Source: CAVUPF01 sp963803755 (GTDB lineage Bacteria; Actinomycetota; Thermoleophilia; Solirubrobacterales; 70-9). From it: a stretch of DNA of 64,000 nucleotides. This document shows positions 26,806-34,472 of the stretch, in pieces (the stretch's first letter is position 1; every line of letters begins with the position of its first letter). The notes below the pieces were generated by a model. That model was given only the letters and a program-made list of their open reading frames with translations, made no database searches and had not been told where the DNA came from. The position numbers were made by a program, and so were the translations under genes. Location of the stretch: contig CAWDNP010000005.1 in the NCBI GenBank assembly GCA_963803755.1, positions 224,969-288,968 of the forward strand, read 5' to 3'.

Positions 26806-27917
26806 CGGGCCGCCGCCTCCCGCATCAGCCCCTCGCGCGGGTCGGCGCCGTTGAAAGCCTCGGCCAGCTTCTCCGCTGCCTCCTTCTGCTCCTTGGTCAG
26901 CTTCTCGGGAACCTCGATCTCCAGCCGGTAGCGGATGTCGCCCCGCCCCCGCCCTTTGGGCTTCGGCGCCCCCTCGCCGCGTAGACGCTGGATCGTGCCG
27001 TGCCTGGTACCGGCCGGCACCTTGATCTTCTTGGTCTCGCTCAGGGTCGGCACCTCGATCGTGCCGCCGCGCAGCGCCTCGGCGATCGTGATCGGCACCG
27101 TCACCTCGAGGCTGCCGTCGTCGAGCCGTTTGAAGACGGGGGAGGGGGTGACCCGGGTGGTCACGTAGAGATCGCCCGGCGGTCCGCCGTGCGGCCCCGC
27201 CTCGCCCTTTGCGGCCAGGCGGATCCGCGTCCCGTCTTTGACCCCGGCGGGGACGTTCACCTTGTAGCGCTTGGTCTGCTGGGTGAGGCCGGAACCGGCG
27301 CAGGTGGGGCAGGGGTCCTCGATGATCTGCCCGGCGCCGCCGCACTGCGGGCAGGGCTGGCTGATCGAGAAGAAGCCCTGACTCTGCGCATCGATGCCGC
27401 GGCCTTCACAGCGCGGGCAGGTGAGGGGGCTGGTCCCCGGCTTGGCGCCGCTGCCATGGCAAGTGGGGCAGCGCCCTGCCTTCGGCACGGTGACGCTGAT
27501 CTGGGCACCGTTGACCGCCTGGTCGAAGCTCAGCCGCACTTCTGTCTCGAGGTCGCGCCCGCGCACCTGCTGGGGCTCCGCTCGCCCGCCGCCGCGGCTG
27601 AAGATGGTCGAGAAGATATCGCCCAGGTCGCCGAGTCCACCGGGCCCCGCGCCAGCGCCAGCACCTGGGCCGAACGGGCCGCGACCGCCGCCGCCGAACC
27701 CGGCAAACGGCCCACCCGAGTCGTACTCTTTGCGCTTCTGCGGATCGGAGAGCGTGTCGTAGGCCCCCTGGACCTCCTTGAAGCGCTCCTCGGATTTCGG
27801 GTCATCGGGGTTTCGGTCGGGGTGGTATTTGCGGGCGAGCTTGCGGTATGCCTTCTTGATCTCCTCGTCTGAGGCCTTCTTGGAGACGCCCAAGGTTTTG
27901 TAGAGGTCCTCGGCCAC
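26802..27917 (-). CDS. dnaJ: Chaperone protein DnaJ
   Basis: Full type I Hsp40, 371 residues: J-domain with YHPDRNP (HPD loop), Gly/Phe-rich region around residues 70-100, four zinc-binding repeats CPTCHGSG, CPRCEGRG, CPQCGGAG, CPTCAGSG, and two C-terminal substrate-binding domains (VNVPAGVKDGTRIRL, IEVPTLSETKKIKVPAGT). Stimulates DnaK ATPase. Four bp downstream of grpE. Confidence 0.97.
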   Translation of the reverse strand: MAEDLYKTLGVSKKASDEEIKKAYRKLARKYHPDRNPDDPKSEERFKEVQGAYDTLSDPQKRKEYDSGGPFAGFGGGGRGPFGPGAGAGAGPGGLGDLGDIFSTIFSRGGGRAEPQQVRGRDLETEVRLSFDQAVNGAQISVTVPKAGRCPTCHGSGAKPGTSPLTCPRCEGRGIDAQSQGFFSISQPCPQCGGAGQIIEDPCPTCAGSGLTQQTKRYKVNVPAGVKDGTRIRLAAKGEAGPHGGPPGDLYVTTRVTPSPVFKRLDDGSLEVTVPITIAEALRGGTIEVPTLSETKKIKVPAGTRHGTIQRLRGEGAPKPKGRGRGDIRYRLEIEVPEKLTKEQKEAAEKLAEAFNGADPREGLMREAAAR

Positions 27918-27921
27918 GTCC

Positions 27922-28449
27922 CTACTCGCTCACCACCACGCGGGCCGCGCGCAGCACCTGCCCGTCCAGCCGAAAACCCTTCTGCAGCACCTCGACCACG
28001 GTGCCCGGCTCGGCGTCCTCGACAGAGCGAGTCTGAAGCGCCTCGTGCCAGACGGGGTCGAACTTCTCCCCGGCCGGGTCATAGGACTCGACCCCGGCTC
28101 GCTGCAGCACCGCCTTCAGCTCCCTGTAGGTGAGCAGGATGCCCTGAGCCAACGGCTCCTTGGGTACCTCCTCCGCATCGGGATCGATTCCAGCCGCCTG
28201 CAGCGCCCGCTCCAGGTTGTCGATCACTCCGATCAACCCCTGCGCCAGCTCGGCTTTGCCACGCACCGATGCGGCCTGCATCTCAGCCGCCATCCGCTTG
28301 CGGTAGTTCTCGAAGTCCGCGCGTGTCCGTTGCGCCAGCTCGAGGTACTCATCGCGCTCCTTCTCCAGGGTGGCGAGCTGGTCTAGCTCCGCCTCGACGG
28401 CCTGCCCCTGCTCCTCGGCCGAGACCTCTGGAGCCTGCTCCTCGCTCAT
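27922..28449 (-). CDS. grpE: Nucleotide exchange factor GrpE
   Basis: 175 residues: acidic N-terminus, long helix LEKERDEYLELAQRTRADFENYRKR split by family-typical sequence, GLIGVIDNLERAL, then the beta-wing (DPVWHEALQTRSVEDAEPGTV, EVLQKGFRLDGQVLRAARVVV). Overlaps the dnaK stop by 4 bp (ATGA). Confidence 0.96.
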   Translation of the reverse strand: MSEEQAPEVSAEEQGQAVEAELDQLATLEKERDEYLELAQRTRADFENYRKRMAAEMQAASVRGKAELAQGLIGVIDNLERALQAAGIDPDAEEVPKEPLAQGILLTYRELKAVLQRAGVESYDPAGEKFDPVWHEALQTRSVEDAEPGTVVEVLQKGFRLDGQVLRAARVVVSE

Positions 28450-30341
28450 TTGTCCTCGCCCTCGTCCACGACCTCGGCGTCGACAACCTCCTCCTCATCG
28501 CCAGCCCCATCAGCCGAGTCTCCGTCGGAGGACGCCGCCTGCTCCTGCGCGGCGGCGTAGATCTGCTCGGAGACCTTCTGGAAGGCCGCGGTCAGCGCCT
28601 GCGTCTTTGAGTTGATCTCCTCGACGCTGTCGGAGCCCAGCGAGCCGCGCAGATCGGTGATCGCCGCCTCGATCTCCTCCTTTGCCGATGCGTCGACTTT
28701 GTCGCCCAGCTCCTCAAGCTGTTTCTCGGACTGATAGGCGGCGTTCTCGGCGAGGTTGCGCGCCTCCGCCAGCTCGCGCTGTCTGCGGTCCTCCTCGGCG
28801 TGGGACTCGGCGTCACTGACCATGCTTTGGATCTCCTCATCGGAGAGCCCGGAGCCGGATTTGATCTCGATCTTCTGCTCTTTTCCGGTCCCCAGGTCTT
28901 TGGCGGCGACGTTGAGGATGCCGTTGGCGTCGATGTCGAAGGTGACCTCGATCTGCGGCATCCCGCGCGGCGAAGGGGGGATTCCGGTCAGCTGGAACTT
29001 GCCGAGGCTCTTGTTGCCGGCGGCCATCTCGCGCTCGCCCTGCAGCACGTGGATCTCCACCGAGGGCTGATTGTCCTCGGCGGTCGAGAAGGTCTCCGAC
29101 TTCTTCGTGGGGATCGTGGTGTTGCGCTCGATCAGCTTTGTCATCACGCCGCCTTTGGTCTCGATCCCGAGGGTCAGCGGGGTGACGTCGAGCAGGAGCA
29201 CGTCCTTGACGTCGCCGGCGAGCACGCCCGCCTGGATGCCGGCGCCGACCGCGACCACCTCGTCGGGGTTGACTCCCTGGTGGGGGTCCTTGCCGGTCAG
29301 CTCCTTGACCCGGTCGCGAACTGCCGGCATCCGGGTCATCCCGCCGACCAGCACCACGTGGTCGATAGAGGCGTCGCCGGCGTCATCGAGCGCCCGTTTC
29401 ACCGGGCCGACTATCCGCTCCAGCAACTCGGCGGTCAGCTCGTTTAGCTTCGAGCGGCTGAGCTTCATGTCGAGGTGCTTGGGCTGCCCCTCGACCGCGG
29501 TGATGAAGGGCAGGTTGATCTGCGTCTCCTGGGTCGAGGAGAGCTCGATCTTTGCCTTCTCCGCGGCCTCGTAGAGGCGCTGAAGCGAGTTCTTGTCCTG
29601 CGCCAGGTCGACTCCCTGGTCGCGCTTGAACTCGGCGACCAGCCACTCGACGATCGCTTTGTCCCAGTTGTCGCCGCCCAGGTGGTTGTCGCCAGCGGTC
29701 GACTTCACCTCGAAGACGCCGTCGCCGATCTCCAGCACCGAGACGTCGAAGGTACCGCCGCCGAGGTCGAAGACGAGGATCGTGTGGTCGGCTTTCTCTT
29801 TGTCGAGCCCGTAGGCGAGCGAGGCCGCGGTCGGCTCGTTGATGATCCGCTTCACCTCGAGCCCGGCGATCTTGCCGGCGTCCTTGGTCGCCTGGCGCTG
29901 GTCGTCGTTGAAGTAGGCGGGGACCGTGATCACCGCGCTGTCGACCGTTTCGCCGAGCTTTGCTTCGGCGTCGGTCTTCAGCTTCTGCAGGATCATCGCG
30001 CTGATCTCCGGCGGGCTGTACTGCTTGCCGCGCACTTCGACGCGCACATCCCCGTTGGGGCCTGCGACGACCTTGTAGGGGACGATCGTCTCCTCCTCTT
30101 TGACCTCCGCCTCCTTGCGCCCCATGAAGCGCTTGATCGAGAAGATCGTGTTCTCGGGGTTCATCACCGCCTGGCGTTTGGCCACGGTGCCGACCAGGCG
30201 CTCGCCCGAGTCGGTGAAGGCCACCACCGACGGGGTGGTACGCCCGCCCTCGGCGTTCTCCAGGACGGTCGGCTCACCGCCCTCCATCACGGCGACGCAG
30301 GAGTTTGTAGTGCCCAGGTCGATTCCGATCGTCTTGCCCAC
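28446..30341 (-). CDS. dnaK: Chaperone protein DnaK (Hsp70)
   Basis: 631 residues. Phosphate-1 loop IGIDLGTTNSCVAVMEGG, phosphate-2 LVFDLGGGTFDVSVLEIGDG, adenosine loop VVLVGGMTRMPAVRD, linker DVLLLDVTPLTLGIETKGG, substrate-binding domain, and an acidic tail rich in D/E/G. First gene of the dnaK-grpE-dnaJ-hspR-clpB operon; a promoter-like element with an inverted repeat lies just upstream. Confidence 0.98.
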   Translation of the reverse strand: MGKTIGIDLGTTNSCVAVMEGGEPTVLENAEGGRTTPSVVAFTDSGERLVGTVAKRQAVMNPENTIFSIKRFMGRKEAEVKEEETIVPYKVVAGPNGDVRVEVRGKQYSPPEISAMILQKLKTDAEAKLGETVDSAVITVPAYFNDDQRQATKDAGKIAGLEVKRIINEPTAASLAYGLDKEKADHTILVFDLGGGTFDVSVLEIGDGVFEVKSTAGDNHLGGDNWDKAIVEWLVAEFKRDQGVDLAQDKNSLQRLYEAAEKAKIELSSTQETQINLPFITAVEGQPKHLDMKLSRSKLNELTAELLERIVGPVKRALDDAGDASIDHVVLVGGMTRMPAVRDRVKELTGKDPHQGVNPDEVVAVGAGIQAGVLAGDVKDVLLLDVTPLTLGIETKGGVMTKLIERNTTIPTKKSETFSTAEDNQPSVEIHVLQGEREMAAGNKSLGKFQLTGIPPSPRGMPQIEVTFDIDANGILNVAAKDLGTGKEQKIEIKSGSGLSDEEIQSMVSDAESHAEEDRRQRELAEARNLAENAAYQSEKQLEELGDKVDASAKEEIEAAITDLRGSLGSDSVEEINSKTQALTAAFQKVSEQIYAAAQEQAASSDGDSADGAGDEEEVVDAEVVDEGEDK

Positions 30342-30372
30342 TTTGTTGCGTACCTCCAGGGGTTTCGTCTTG

Positions 30373-30423
30373 ACTGGCTAGGAAATCTAAGTGCCAGTAT
30401 GGCAGATTAGTCGCGATTTGCAA
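30373..30423 (-). promoter_or_regulatory. Candidate dnaK promoter with overlapping inverted repeat
   Basis: On the minus strand a -35-like TTGCAA (30418-30423) is spaced 16 bases from a -10-like CATACT (30396-30401), in an AT-richer stretch about 55-80 bp before the dnaK ATG. A perfect 6-bp inverted repeat ACTGGC/GCCAGT with a 14-base spacer occupies 30373-30398, overlapping the -10 and start region. The known HspR site HAIR (CTTGAGT-N7-ACTCAAG) is only poorly matched here (CTTGACT-N9-ATCTAAG at 30369-30391). Promoter and operator are inferred by eye. Confidence 0.4.
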
Positions 30424-30489
30424 GCGACAGCAGAGCCCGTCGATGGGCTCCGATTGCCAGGCCGCAGCGGCGGGAAGGCCCGCCCGCTC

Positions 30490-30909
30490 TCAGCCCTCGC
30501 CCGCAGTGTTCGCGACGAACCTGGCTACTTCTTTGGCCTGTTGGGGGTTGAGGATGCCGGCGGGCATACGGCCGGGTGTGGTGGTGGTGTCGACGCCGTG
30601 TTTAAGCGCGTCGAGGACACGGCTTTCGGTCTCCTTGATCGTCTCCTGGGCGGTGGGGCCGCTGGGCGGCCCGCTGGGCCCCAGAAGTTCGTCGAGGTCC
30701 GGCCCGAAGTTGCCGTCGGTCCCGGCCGCATAGAGCGTGTGGCAGGTGCCGCAATTGGTCTGGAAGAGGGCCTGGCCGGCCTTCAGGTTCGCCGGCACCT
30801 TCTGCTCTCCGGTCGCCGCGTCGCCCCTGGAGCGAAAGGCGAGCCAGGGGATGAGGACCGCGAGGACCACGACCAACAGCCCGAAGATGACGAAGGTGCG
30901 TTTGCTCAT
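30490..30909 (-). CDS. Membrane-anchored c-type cytochrome (class I, single heme)
   Basis: 139 residues: an N-terminal TM anchor (TFVIFGLLVVVLAVLIPWLAF), then ANLKAGQALFQTNCGTCHTLY with the CxxCH heme site, FGPDLDEL, and a distal Met-ligand region RMPAGILNPQQAKEVARFVA. This is the layout of small electron-transfer cytochromes of the cytochrome c oxidase branch. No oxidase genes are adjacent. Lies downstream-to-upstream between dnaK and nth on the same strand. Confidence 0.9.
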   Translation of the reverse strand: MSKRTFVIFGLLVVVLAVLIPWLAFRSRGDAATGEQKVPANLKAGQALFQTNCGTCHTLYAAGTDGNFGPDLDELLGPSGPPSGPTAQETIKETESRVLDALKHGVDTTTTPGRMPAGILNPQQAKEVARFVANTAGEG

Positions 30910-30940
30910 TTGGCGGTGTCTTGGAGCCGGTCCCCCGGGG

Positions 30941-31642
30941 TCAGTCCCGCCGACCGGCGGCGGGGATACTACTGGCGCTCAGGCGCTCGTTGCGGTACCA
31001 GGGGCACATCCGACGCAGTCCGCACTGCGAGCATCGCGGCTTCGGGCGGCAGACCTCGCGCCCGTGGCGGATCAGGTTCATGTGCAGCTCGTAGGCGTCC
31101 TCGGGGTCGACGATCGCCAGCATCTCCTCGTGGGCGCGCTCGAGCGAGGCTCCCGGCGCGAAGAGGCCGAGTCGCCCACCGACCCGGTGGATGTGGACGT
31201 CGACCGGGATCTCCGGAATGCCCCAGGTGAAGATCAGCACGCAGGCCGCGGTTTTCCGCCCCACCCCCGGCAGCGAGAGCAGGAAGCCCAGCGACTCCTC
31301 CCGCGGCGCAGTCTCGGTCCAGTCGAGGTCGGGCGGCTCGCCCAACCGCCCGAGGATCGACTGGATCCGCGGTGCCTTCTGGGGCCCGAGCCCCCCAGGT
31401 CGGATCGCCTCCTCGACCTCCCCGACCGGCGCATCGCGCACCTCCACCCATGTCGGAAAGCGCTCGCGCAAGGCGGCGAAGGCGCGATCGCGGTTGCGAT
31501 CGTTGGTGTGTTGGGAGAGCACGGTCTTGATCAGCTCGGCGATCGGATGCCCGTGAGGCTCGTTCACCGGTCGCCCGTAGGACTCGCGCAGCCGATCCCG
31601 AATCGACCGCACCCTCCGTTTTTCCGGCCGTTTCCACGCCAC
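30941..31642 (-). CDS. nth: Endonuclease III-family DNA glycosylase/AP lyase
   Basis: GTG at 31642 gives MAWKRPEKRRVRSIRDRL. ELIKTVLSQHTNDRNRDRAF, helix-hairpin-helix LLSLPGVGRKTAACVLIF with the catalytic Lys, and VDVHIHRVGGRLGL with the catalytic Asp are all present. C-terminal iron-sulfur cysteines are VCRPKPRCSQCGLRRMC: spacing C-x5-C-x2-C-x5-C, one residue shorter than the usual C-x6-C. About 233 residues. Divergent from the PAP2 gene, 43 bp between starts. Acts in base excision repair. Confidence 0.9.
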   Translation of the reverse strand: MAWKRPEKRRVRSIRDRLRESYGRPVNEPHGHPIAELIKTVLSQHTNDRNRDRAFAALRERFPTWVEVRDAPVGEVEEAIRPGGLGPQKAPRIQSILGRLGEPPDLDWTETAPREESLGFLLSLPGVGRKTAACVLIFTWGIPEIPVDVHIHRVGGRLGLFAPGASLERAHEEMLAIVDPEDAYELHMNLIRHGREVCRPKPRCSQCGLRRMCPWYRNERLSASSIPAAGRRD

Positions 31643-31685
31643 GGTGGGCGACCCTAACCCCTGGGGCGTTAACCGGCGAATTACA

Positions 31686-32474
31686 ATGTCACCCGTGTCT
31701 CGGGCTTTCGCGCGCATAACGGCCGGTCTGCCCCAGGGGTGGGGCGACGCCGGACGCCAGCTCGGCATCCTGGCCCTGGTCGACTTCGCCTATGAGTTCG
31801 TCCGCGGCATCGCCGACGGCCAGCGCTCCGTCGCGATCGCCCACGGTCAGGAGGTGATCGAATTCGAGCAGTCGATCCACGCCTTCTTCGAGCCCCGCCT
31901 TCAGGCTTTCTTCCTGCCCGCCCACTGGCTGATCGACTTTGCCAACCAGGTCTACCTCAACAGCCAGTTCACGATCACCTTCGCCTTCCTCATCTGGCTG
32001 TACCTGTTCCGCAACGAGTCCTATTACTTCGTGCGCAACATGTTCGTCGTCTCGATGGGCCTGGCGCTGATCGGCTACACGCTGTTCCCGACCGCGCCGC
32101 CGCGGATGTTCCCCGAACACGGCTTCATCGACACGGTCAACGCCTTCTCGGGCGTAAACCACGACTCCGCGCTGGCGAAGATCTTCATCAACCCCTTCGC
32201 CGCGGTGCCGAGCATGCACTGCGCGTTTGCGCTGATGATCGGCGGCACCGGCGTGATGGTCTCCCGCCGTTGGTACGCGAGGGCCTTCTGGGCCGCCTGG
32301 CCGCTGCTCGTCGCCTGGGTCGTGATCGTCACCGCCAACCACTTTTGGACCGACGCGGTCCTCGGCTGGACCGTCGCCGGCACCTCGGTGCTCGTCGCCC
32401 ACCGCCTGCTCGCCCGCGCCCGTCCGGAGGCCTGGGCCTGGCGGGCGCGCGCTCCGCAAGAAGCCGAGGCATAG
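31686..32474 (+). CDS. PAP2-superfamily membrane phosphatase / inositolphosphotransferase (Aur1-Ipt1-like)
   Basis: About 262 residues from ATG 31686 (MSPVSRAFARITAG). Multi-TM protein with the PAP2 catalytic pieces: TLFPTAPPRMFPEHGF, AAVPSMHCAFALMIGG (P-S-M-H) and TANHFWTDAVLGW (H...D). This pattern, with long loops between TMs, is of the PAP2_3/Aur1 type. It is directly followed by a CDP-alcohol phosphotransferase and inositol-phosphate synthase, so removal of phosphate from phosphatidylinositol phosphate, or head-group transfer, is an attractive guess (inference). Confidence 0.85.
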   Translation: MSPVSRAFARITAGLPQGWGDAGRQLGILALVDFAYEFVRGIADGQRSVAIAHGQEVIEFEQSIHAFFEPRLQAFFLPAHWLIDFANQVYLNSQFTITFAFLIWLYLFRNESYYFVRNMFVVSMGLALIGYTLFPTAPPRMFPEHGFIDTVNAFSGVNHDSALAKIFINPFAAVPSMHCAFALMIGGTGVMVSRRWYARAFWAAWPLLVAWVVIVTANHFWTDAVLGWTVAGTSVLVAHRLLARARPEAWAWRARAPQEAEA

Positions 32475-32507
32475 CCTCCGGCGAGGAGATCATCTAGCCT
32501 CACGCCA

Positions 32508-33191
32508 ATGGAACCTTCGGCGCCCCCAAGGGCCCCGGGCGCTCGCCGCAACGGTCGCCAGGCCCGCAATGGGCAGGAGCTCCGAGCCTACGCTCGCGAT
32601 CGTCTGATCGAGTCCCGGCTGACTCCCAACGCGATCTCGATGGTCGGCATGGCGCTGAACCTCCTCGCCGCGGCGCTGGTCACACAGCGCCTTTTCTTCT
32701 GCGCCGGAGTCGCCTTCATCGTCGGCTCGACGATGGACACGCTCGACGGGCGCTACTCGCGGATGTCGGGCAAGGGCACCCTGTTCGGGGCCTTCCTCGA
32801 CTCGACCCTGGACCGGATCGAGGAGGGTGTCGTGCTCGCCGCGGTCGCTGGCTACTTTGCCGCCAGCGGCCAGGACTTCGCCGCAGCGATGTGCGTGGTT
32901 GCGGTGCTCGGCTCGCTGATGGTCTCCTATACGCGAGCCCGGGCCGAGGCGCTCGGAGTCGAGTGCAAGGTCGGTTTGGCGACGCGGCCGGTCAGGGTGG
33001 TGCTACTTTCGATCGGCTTGGTCTTTGCCAAGGGCGCCGGGCTCGGGCACTTCGAGCTGCTGGCGCCGGCGATCTATGTGATTGCCGCTTTGAGCGTCGT
33101 CACCGTGGTCCAGCGGGTATGGCATGTGCGAACCGAGCTCTCCAAGGAAGCGTCCGCCGTCTCTGGCGGCGGTCCAGCGGACGAGCTGTAA
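32508..33191 (+). CDS. CDP-alcohol phosphatidyltransferase, likely phosphatidylinositol-phosphate synthase
   Basis: 227 residues. The family motif DxxDGxxAR-x8-GxxxDxxxD reads MDTLDGRYSRMSGKGTLFG then AFLDSTLDR: the usual Ala before Arg is Ser, all Asp and Gly kept. About five TM segments, a Pro/Arg-rich cytoplasmic N-terminus (25 residues) and a charged tail. Placement between PAP2 and ino1 suggests the alcohol substrate is inositol 1-phosphate, giving PIP, the actinobacterial route to phosphatidylinositol. Phosphatidylglycerophosphate synthase is the main alternative. Confidence 0.87.
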   Translation: MEPSAPPRAPGARRNGRQARNGQELRAYARDRLIESRLTPNAISMVGMALNLLAAALVTQRLFFCAGVAFIVGSTMDTLDGRYSRMSGKGTLFGAFLDSTLDRIEEGVVLAAVAGYFAASGQDFAAAMCVVAVLGSLMVSYTRARAEALGVECKVGLATRPVRVVLLSIGLVFAKGAGLGHFELLAPAIYVIAALSVVTVVQRVWHVRTELSKEASAVSGGGPADEL

Positions 33192-33252
33192 CCAGTCGAG
33201 CCGCCGGGTGTGTTGTGCCACCTAGCGCGATCGAGGAAGGACTTCCAATTTC

Positions 33253-34437
33253 ATGAGTGAGAGCAACGGAGCAAACGGCGCAGGCGTCGCCGCCCACATC
33301 GACGAGAAGGTCCGCGTCGCGATCGTCGGCGTCGGCAATTGCGCCAACTCCTTCATCCAGGGTGTCCACTACTACAGAGACGCCGACCCCGCGGACGAAG
33401 TCCCCGGCCTGATGCACGTCGATCTCGGCGGCTACCACGTCGGTGACATCGAGTTCGCCGCCGCCTTTGACATCGACGCTGAGAAGGTAGGCAAGGATCT
33501 CTCCGAGGCGATCTGGTCCGGCCAGAACGACACGATCAAGTTCGCCGACGTGCCGAACCTTGGGATCAGAGTCGAGCGGGGCATGACCCACGATGGCCTC
33601 GGCAAGTACCTCAAACAGAAGATCACCAAAGCGCCGGGGGAGACCGCCGACATCGTCGGCATCCTCAAGGAGACGAAGGCCGACGTGCTGGTCTGCTATT
33701 TGCCGGTCGGCTCCGAGCAGGCAACCAAGTGGTACGTCGAGCAGGCTCTGAAGGCCGGTGTCGGCTTCGTCAACTGCCTCCCCGTCTTCATCGCTCGCGA
33801 GGACTACTGGGACAAGCGCTTCGCCGACGCCGGGCTGCCGATCATCGGGGACGACATCAAGTCCCAGGTCGGCGCGACGATCGTCCACCGCCAGCTCGCC
33901 CGCCTCTTCCACGATCGCGGCGTGCGGATGGAGCGCACCAGCCAGCTCAACGTCGGCGGGAACATGGACTTCTTCAACATGCTCGAGCGCGAGCGGCTGG
34001 ACTCAAAGAAGATCTCAAAGACCAACGCCGTCACCTCGATCATGGGCCACGAGTTGCCCGAGTCCGACGTCCACGTCGGCCCATCTGACTACGTCGCCTG
34101 GTTGACCGATCGCAAGTGGGCGCACATCCGCCTGGAGGGCAAAGCCTTCGGCGATGTGCCGCTCAACCTCGAGCTGAAGCTCGAGGTCTGGGACTCGCCC
34201 AACTCGGCAGGAGTCGTGATCGACGCGGTGCGGATCGTCAAACTGGCGCTCAACAACGGCCTCGCCGGCCAGCTCGACGGGCCCTCCAGCTACCTGATGA
34301 AGTCGCCGCACACCCAGCGCCCCGACGATGAGGCGCGCGAGCGCACCGAGGAGTTCATCGCGGCCTACGCGCGCGAGCGCTCCCCCGTTGCCGCAGTGGC
34401 GAAGGCGCCGGGCGTCGAGGCCAAGGCCGAAGCCTGA
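33253..34437 (+). CDS. ino1: Inositol-3-phosphate (1L-myo-inositol-1-phosphate) synthase
   Basis: 394 residues; isomerises glucose 6-phosphate to inositol phosphate with NAD. VRVAIVGVGNCANSFIQGV is the Rossmann loop; DVLVCYLPVGSEQATKWY, GDDIKSQVGATIVHRQLARL, TSQLNVGGNMDFFNML, SKKISKTNAVTSIM and GPSDYVAWLTDRKWAHIR, GKAFGDVPLNLELKLEVWDSPNS are archetypal for the actinobacterial/archaeal-type enzyme (each string is quoted in part). A short Ala/Lys tail ends the protein. Good spacing (62 bp) after the CDP-alcohol gene; supplies inositol phosphate for lipids or thiol cofactors. Confidence 0.95.
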   Translation: MSESNGANGAGVAAHIDEKVRVAIVGVGNCANSFIQGVHYYRDADPADEVPGLMHVDLGGYHVGDIEFAAAFDIDAEKVGKDLSEAIWSGQNDTIKFADVPNLGIRVERGMTHDGLGKYLKQKITKAPGETADIVGILKETKADVLVCYLPVGSEQATKWYVEQALKAGVGFVNCLPVFIAREDYWDKRFADAGLPIIGDDIKSQVGATIVHRQLARLFHDRGVRMERTSQLNVGGNMDFFNMLERERLDSKKISKTNAVTSIMGHELPESDVHVGPSDYVAWLTDRKWAHIRLEGKAFGDVPLNLELKLEVWDSPNSAGVVIDAVRIVKLALNNGLAGQLDGPSSYLMKSPHTQRPDDEARERTEEFIAAYARERSPVAAVAKAPGVEAKAEA

Positions 34438-34472
34438 GATAAGGGCCCGTAGCGCGCGGGCTCTTATGCTGC

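Noticed and set aside
30369..30391. HAIR (HspR) operator upstream of dnaK
   Set aside because: Only one half-site is close to consensus and spacing is 9 rather than 7, so not called as HAIR.
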